Shown: positions 39,701-43,234 of the stretch, piece by piece
Position numbering within the stretch: position 1 is the first letter of the stretch
Layout of the letters: every line of letters begins with the position of its first letter
From: Blastocatellia bacterium
GTDB lineage: Bacteria > Acidobacteriota > Blastocatellia > Pyrinomonadales > Pyrinomonadaceae
NCBI GenBank assembly: GCA_016789145.1
Contig: JAEUQI010000019.1
Coordinates: forward strand, 1-43,234
Direction: 5' to 3'
Length of the DNA: 43,234 nucleotides
Translations under genes and position numbers: made by a program
Notes under the pieces: model-generated
The model's input: the letters and a program-made list of their open reading frames with translations, nothing else
Told to the model about the DNA's origin: nothing
Databases searched by the model: none

Positions 39701-40897
39701 ATGCCCTTTCCCGTTTCCGAAAATGTCGCAGCAATGCGAGGTTCATCGACGCTCATCGCCGCGCAAATGGCGAACGAGATGCGAGCTCGCGGGATCGATG
39801 TTATCGACCTTTCTGTCGGCGAACCCGATTTCGACACACCGCAATTCATCAAAGATTTCGCGATCGAAGGACTCGCCAAAGGCTTCACAAGATACACAGC
39901 AACCGCCGGACTTGCCGAATTTCGAACGTCTGTTTCGGACTTCTACAAGGCAAGATTTGGCGCTGATATCAGCGTCTCCGAGATCGCAGCATCGTGCGGA
40001 GGCAAGCAGGCTCTGTTTAACGCATCAGCAGCGATCTTAAATAGGGACGACGATGTTTTGATACCGAAACCCTATTGGGTCACGTTTCCGGAGATTGCTA
40101 CATTTTGCGGTGCAAACAGTGTCTTTATCGAGACAGAGGAAACCGAGTTCATCTTAACGGCCGATCAGGTTGCTGCTGCCTTCACGCCGAGAACAAAGCT
40201 GCTTATCATCAACAGCCCTAGCAATCCTTCGGGCCGCGTTGTGCCGCCCGCCGAGATGCGAAAGATCGTCGAGGTGTGCGCCGCTCGAAATGTTTATGTT
40301 CTCACCGACGAATGCTACCTGTTCTTCGCTTATTCGCCGGCCGAACCATTCTCGTTGGCGACTTTAGAACCTGAGCTTCGCAAATACGTCTGCGTAGCAG
40401 GAAGCTTTTCAAAAACGTATGCAATGACTGGTTGGAGGATCGGATACACGATCGCCGATCCAGCATGGACATCAGCAATGGTCAAACTCCAAAGCCATTC
40501 TGCGACGCATCCGACTTCGTTCGTGCAATATGCTTGTGCCAAGGCTCTCGGCGACGTCGAACAAACCATCGATGCCGTTAATGCAATGACCAGCGAGTAT
40601 GAACGACGCAGAAACTGGTTCGTGCCGGCATTGAACGAAATTCGAGGTTTTTCCTGCCCGATGCCCGAAGGCGCGTTTTACGCCTTTGTAGATGTGCGGG
40701 AGATGCTCGACGAGCGGGTCAACAGCTCGGCGGCAGTAGCTGATCTGTTGTTAAGCGAAGCCCACATCGTTGTCACCGATGGTGCCGGTTTCGGAGCCGA
40801 TGGTTTCCTGCGATTCTCATACGCAACTTCGATGGAGAATCTTGAAAGAGCTGTCGCCGCGATGAAGGCAATGTTCGGGACTAAGGTTCGGCTATAA
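39701..40897 (+). CDS. Class I/II PLP-dependent aminotransferase, AspB-like
   Basis: This is a 398-residue fold-type I aminotransferase of subgroup Ib. The N-terminal SVGEPDFDTPQFIK and GFTRYTATAGLAEFR are the usual substrate-loop signatures. NSPSNPSGRV is the PLP-phosphate region, VYVLTDECYLFF holds the Asp and Tyr of the cofactor site, and the Schiff-base Lys is in GSFSKTYAMTGWRIGY. A C-terminal Arg in GFLRFSYATS binds the carboxylate. Aspartate or another amino acid donor with 2-oxoglutarate is probable. Length is typical. It is convergent with the small secreted gene and the two overlap by 17 bp at their 3' ends. Confidence 0.93.
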   Translation: MPFPVSENVAAMRGSSTLIAAQMANEMRARGIDVIDLSVGEPDFDTPQFIKDFAIEGLAKGFTRYTATAGLAEFRTSVSDFYKARFGADISVSEIAASCGGKQALFNASAAILNRDDDVLIPKPYWVTFPEIATFCGANSVFIETEETEFILTADQVAAAFTPRTKLLIINSPSNPSGRVVPPAEMRKIVEVCAARNVYVLTDECYLFFAYSPAEPFSLATLEPELRKYVCVAGSFSKTYAMTGWRIGYTIADPAWTSAMVKLQSHSATHPTSFVQYACAKALGDVEQTIDAVNAMTSEYERRRNWFVPALNEIRGFSCPMPEGAFYAFVDVREMLDERVNSSAAVADLLLSEAHIVVTDGAGFGADGFLRFSYATSMENLERAVAAMKAMFGTKVRL

Positions 40898-41411
40898 AAT
40901 CTACATCCGCCAATTCGTCCTGAACCGCGATGATCCGTGTTGCAACGGCAAACGTATAGCGTTTTGCCGCGATAGTTATTACGACATTCTGCCCTACCTC
41001 GATATAGTCAAATCGGTAGTACCCAAAGGAAGCAGTCAGTCTTCTGTGAACAGTTCCATTGCTATCGACAAGCGAGAGGCTGGCATTCCTTATTCCATTT
41101 CCGTTTGCAGTAGTCACTCTACCGCTGACAGAAACGAATGATGCCGTCGGGCCGAGATTGCCTAGCCAGAAACCGTTACGTACTTGATATGGCGAACCGG
41201 AAGTACTACCGACCATCACCTGACCGGTTGTGCCCGCAAGTGAAAAAGCTCCACCATTCGATTCGCCGCCGCCATTTGCGATGACCGATTGTTTCATGTC
41301 AAACGTGCCTCCCGATTGGCCTCGAACTTCCGGCCATAAGACACAGGCCAATAGCATAGTGATCAAGCAGCGATTGCCGGCCCATTTCAGTATTGTTTTG
41401 GTATTATACAC
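40881..41411 (-). CDS. Small secreted protein with carboxypeptidase-regulatory-like Ig fold
   Basis: This encodes 176 residues from a GTG start at 41411 behind AAGGAG, three bases after the fibre-gene stop. The signal peptide ends near WPEVRGQ. A Gly/Ser-rich segment (GGTFDMKQSVIANGGGES, then GTTGQVMVGSTSGSPYQVRNGFWLG) leads into an Ig-like domain beginning VSVSGRVTTANGNGIRNASLSL and ending FDYIEVGQNVVITIAAKRYTF, the pattern of carboxypeptidase regulatory-like (CarboxypepD_reg) domains. It is probably a cell-surface partner made together with the fibre. The role is unknown. Its 3' end runs 17 bp into the aminotransferase on the other strand. Confidence 0.78.
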   Translation of the reverse strand: MYNTKTILKWAGNRCLITMLLACVLWPEVRGQSGGTFDMKQSVIANGGGESNGGAFSLAGTTGQVMVGSTSGSPYQVRNGFWLGNLGPTASFVSVSGRVTTANGNGIRNASLSLVDSNGTVHRRLTASFGYYRFDYIEVGQNVVITIAAKRYTFAVATRIIAVQDELADVDFIAEP

Positions 41412-41414
41412 AGT

Positions 41415-43234
41415 TCACTCCTTGCAAAATTCAGCCTGCTTGTTTGTAAGACAGACTAGCTTTTTCATCTCAATCAACTGTCGCTGTTGGGTTTCGATCA
41501 GTTTCTGCTGTGCTTCGATCTGTTGCTGTTGCTCTTTGAATGCGTTGACGAAGACAGCCGTAAGTCGGTTGTACTTTACGCCTTCGATCTGGCCTTGCTT
41601 GTTGTAGGTTACAAAGCGCGGATCGATCTTTTCGACCTCTTCGGCGGCAAAGCCGGTATCTTTTTTCCCGCCCTCCTTCCAGTCGTATGAGATCGGAATT
41701 AGTTTATTTACGAAGTTCATACCTTGTCGAAAAGGCATTACATTTGTCTTGTAGCGAAGCGAGGAGGAACAGTAGGCAAGATATATTGCGCCCTCACATA
41801 CTTCGTCAAAACCTCCGCCGCCAAGCGAAAGCTGCGTTGTACCCCTAATCCATAGCGACAATGTTTCTACTTTACCGTCTGGTTGGACGGTGACGCTTGG
41901 GTTGCCATTGTTTGCGTAAAGGAAAAGCGGATGCGACGACAACGTTCCGAGCCAACCTCCGTTCAACCCGTACCCGCGTGGCCCGACAAACGAGTGAATG
42001 TTTACATTGCCGTCTGTATGACTAAATCCACCGCTGTTCGTATCCGTTCGAACCTGCAGTTTTCCCCCAGGCGTTGTTGTTCCGACCCCCACGTTGCCGC
42101 CCTGTGTGACAGTGAGATAAGGATTGCTATTGTTGGCAAATAGATGAAGTGGGTGATTCGTTGTCGTGCCGAACCAGCCACCTCCGGCGGCCCCGCCTAC
42201 GTAGTTGCCTACTGTTACTGTGCCGTCCGTATGCAGCAGCCCGTAGCTGTTCGTCGGTGTCTGGAGAGTCAGTTTCGATATGGGGGTAGTTATTCCAAGC
42301 CCAAGGTTCCCGCCAATGTAGCCGTTACCCGTGAGACTAAAATTTGCCGATTGGGGTGTGATCCGGTTCTGAATATAGTCGCCGTCCCCGGACGGAAGAT
42401 TCGCAACGAGAGGTCCGGGAATGACAACCTGATCCTGACCGGAACTGCGTCCCAATACGACCGTGTTGATCGTTGAAACGGTGGAGTCTGCTCCTATAGC
42501 CGTAGCATAGGTCAGGTTTGGGGCATCAACGTTTGCATTTGCCCCGATCGCAGTGTTGAACAAGCCGCCCACATTAGCCAGTCCGGCGTTCTTCCCAAAG
42601 AATGTGTTATTGGTTCCGTTCGTGGTGCTCCGGCCGGCATTTGCGCCGACGAACGAGTTTGCACCGCCTGTCGTTGTGTCTCTTCCGGCGTCTCTGCCGA
42701 AGAATGAGTTTTCAAAAGCAGTCGTGCTATTGCGTCCTGCTCCGCTACCGACAAACGAGTTTGCACCGCCCGTCGAATTGGACAGACCCGCATTCGTCCC
42801 GAAAAACGAGTTTTCGTTGCCTGTCGTATTTCCCTGTCCCGCGCTTCGTCCGACGAACGCGTTGAAGCTGCCAAAAGTATTGTTAAAACCCGAAAGAGAT
42901 CCAACAAACGAATTATCGATGCCTTCGGTATTCTTCTCGCCTGAGCTCTTGCCAAAGAACGCATTGTTGTTGCCAATCGTATTGTCTTGTCCCGCTCTTC
43001 TGCCAAAGAAGGAGTTATCGAGGCCCGTCGTGTTATAAAAGCCTGCGAATACGCCCAAGAACGAGTTACTGCTTCCCGACGTGTTCGTTTGACCAGATCC
43101 AAGGCCTACAAACGTGTTATTACTGGCAGTCGTGTTCGAAAGGCCCGAATAGTAGCCGACAAAAGTATTGTTGCTACCCGACGTGTTGGCAAAACCGGCA
43201 CCACGCCCGAAAAACGAGTTGCTACTTCCCGTAT
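41415..43234 (-). CDS. Partial surface fibre with 17-residue head repeats and S74 chaperone domain
   Basis: The gene enters from beyond the right edge: the frame is open to 43232, so its 5' end is missing and about 605 residues are seen. The visible N-terminal part holds about 13 repeats of 17 residues, with a pattern such as NNTFVGYYSGLSNTTAS, like the YadA/Hia-type head of trimeric fibres. A middle region follows with VGVGTTTPGGKLQV-like repeats (four or so), each ending in a short Ser/Gly step. At the C-terminus is a Peptidase_S74 (intramolecular chaperone) domain (SLRYKTNVMPFRQG and DTGFAAEEVEKIDP), then a Gln-rich coiled coil. The S74 domain typically trims itself after assembling a trimer. 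Surface adhesin or phage tail-like fibre roles are both possible; no phage genes lie in this window. Confidence 0.87.
   Translation of the reverse strand, partial: TGSSNSFFGRGAGFANTSGSNNTFVGYYSGLSNTTASNNTFVGLGSGQTNTSGSSNSFLGVFAGFYNTTGLDNSFFGRRAGQDNTIGNNNAFFGKSSGEKNTEGIDNSFVGSLSGFNNTFGSFNAFVGRSAGQGNTTGNENSFFGTNAGLSNSTGGANSFVGSGAGRNSTTAFENSFFGRDAGRDTTTGGANSFVGANAGRSTTNGTNNTFFGKNAGLANVGGLFNTAIGANANVDAPNLTYATAIGADSTVSTINTVVLGRSSGQDQVVIPGPLVANLPSGDGDYIQNRITPQSANFSLTGNGYIGGNLGLGITTPISKLTLQTPTNSYGLLHTDGTVTVGNYVGGAAGGGWFGTTTNHPLHLFANNSNPYLTVTQGGNVGVGTTTPGGKLQVRTDTNSGGFSHTDGNVNIHSFVGPRGYGLNGGWLGTLSSHPLFLYANNGNPSVTVQPDGKVETLSLWIRGTTQLSLGGGGFDEVCEGAIYLAYCSSSLRYKTNVMPFRQGMNFVNKLIPISYDWKEGGKKDTGFAAEEVEKIDPRFVTYNKQGQIEGVKYNRLTAVFVNAFKEQQQQIEAQQKLIETQQRQLIEMKKLVCLTNKQAEFCKE

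Noticed and set aside
42512..43102. 196-residue frame shadowing the fibre repeats
   Set aside because: It results from 51-bp periodicity of the fibre gene in another frame; the real frame shows the NNTFVG repeats and the S74 domain.
1..43234. Prophage or integrative element spanning the window
   Set aside because: No integrase, transposase, capsid or terminase genes are seen. The S74 fibre is the only phage-type domain and is also common in cellular surface proteins.

Overview
The window looks like chromosome from an Acidobacteriota bacterium, most likely class Blastocatellia (Pyrinomonas-like). That placement is inferred from gene content and style: roughly 50-55% GC by eye, many secreted peptidases with short signal peptides, a glutamyl-endopeptidase-like S9 enzyme, a TMTC-like TPR membrane protein, a fused acyl-reductase/ligase/ACP/acyltransferase, and intergenic DNA packed with short GC-rich hairpins. 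No rRNA, tRNA, CRISPR array, integrase or transposase was seen. The only housekeeping genes are secA and coaD.

Left part (1-10.3 kb): the window opens with the N-terminal half of a Ski2-like helicase whose second RecA domain is missing. Next come three 4-bp-overlapping genes for membrane-anchored or exported proteins that share a repeated domain and a 47-bp identical signal-peptide segment. secA follows, preceded by a large REP-like hairpin. Two small type II toxin-antitoxin modules (7.1-7.6 kb and 9.7-10.3 kb) flank a secreted beta-propeller protein. Both modules have a -10 box exactly 8 nt before the first start codon, which suggests leaderless mRNAs.

Middle (10.3-25.9 kb): a membrane dipeptidase and a phytanoyl-CoA dioxygenase-like gene form a minus-strand pair. 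Divergent from it is a 1231-residue PAS/GGDEF/EAL cyclic-di-GMP protein. A perfect 21-bp tandem array separates it from a convergent S9 peptidase. A 744-bp non-coding repeat nest follows, then a small lipoprotein and a class A beta-lactamase-like serine hydrolase. A four-gene plus-strand run has touching or overlapping genes: an APC permease, a SAM methyltransferase, a TMTC-like GT-C/TPR protein and a small exported protein made of 17-residue repeats.

Right part (25.9-43.2 kb): mostly minus strand. It holds an extended SDR, a two-domain M16 peptidase and a ~1473-residue lipid-type megasynthase. Immediately upstream of the megasynthase are two AT-richer genes of unknown function, one a two-TM membrane protein and one cytosolic. 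A tight operon follows: a HAD-IB phosphatase, an M28 peptidase and a LarA-like protein. coaD and a class I aminotransferase are on the plus strand. The window ends inside a long fibre gene with 17-residue head repeats and a C-terminal S74 chaperone domain, followed downstream by a small secreted protein.

The best candidates for undescribed biology are the megasynthase with its co-directional two-gene cassette, the three-gene overlapping family at 1.2-4.1 kb, and the nested hairpin DNA.
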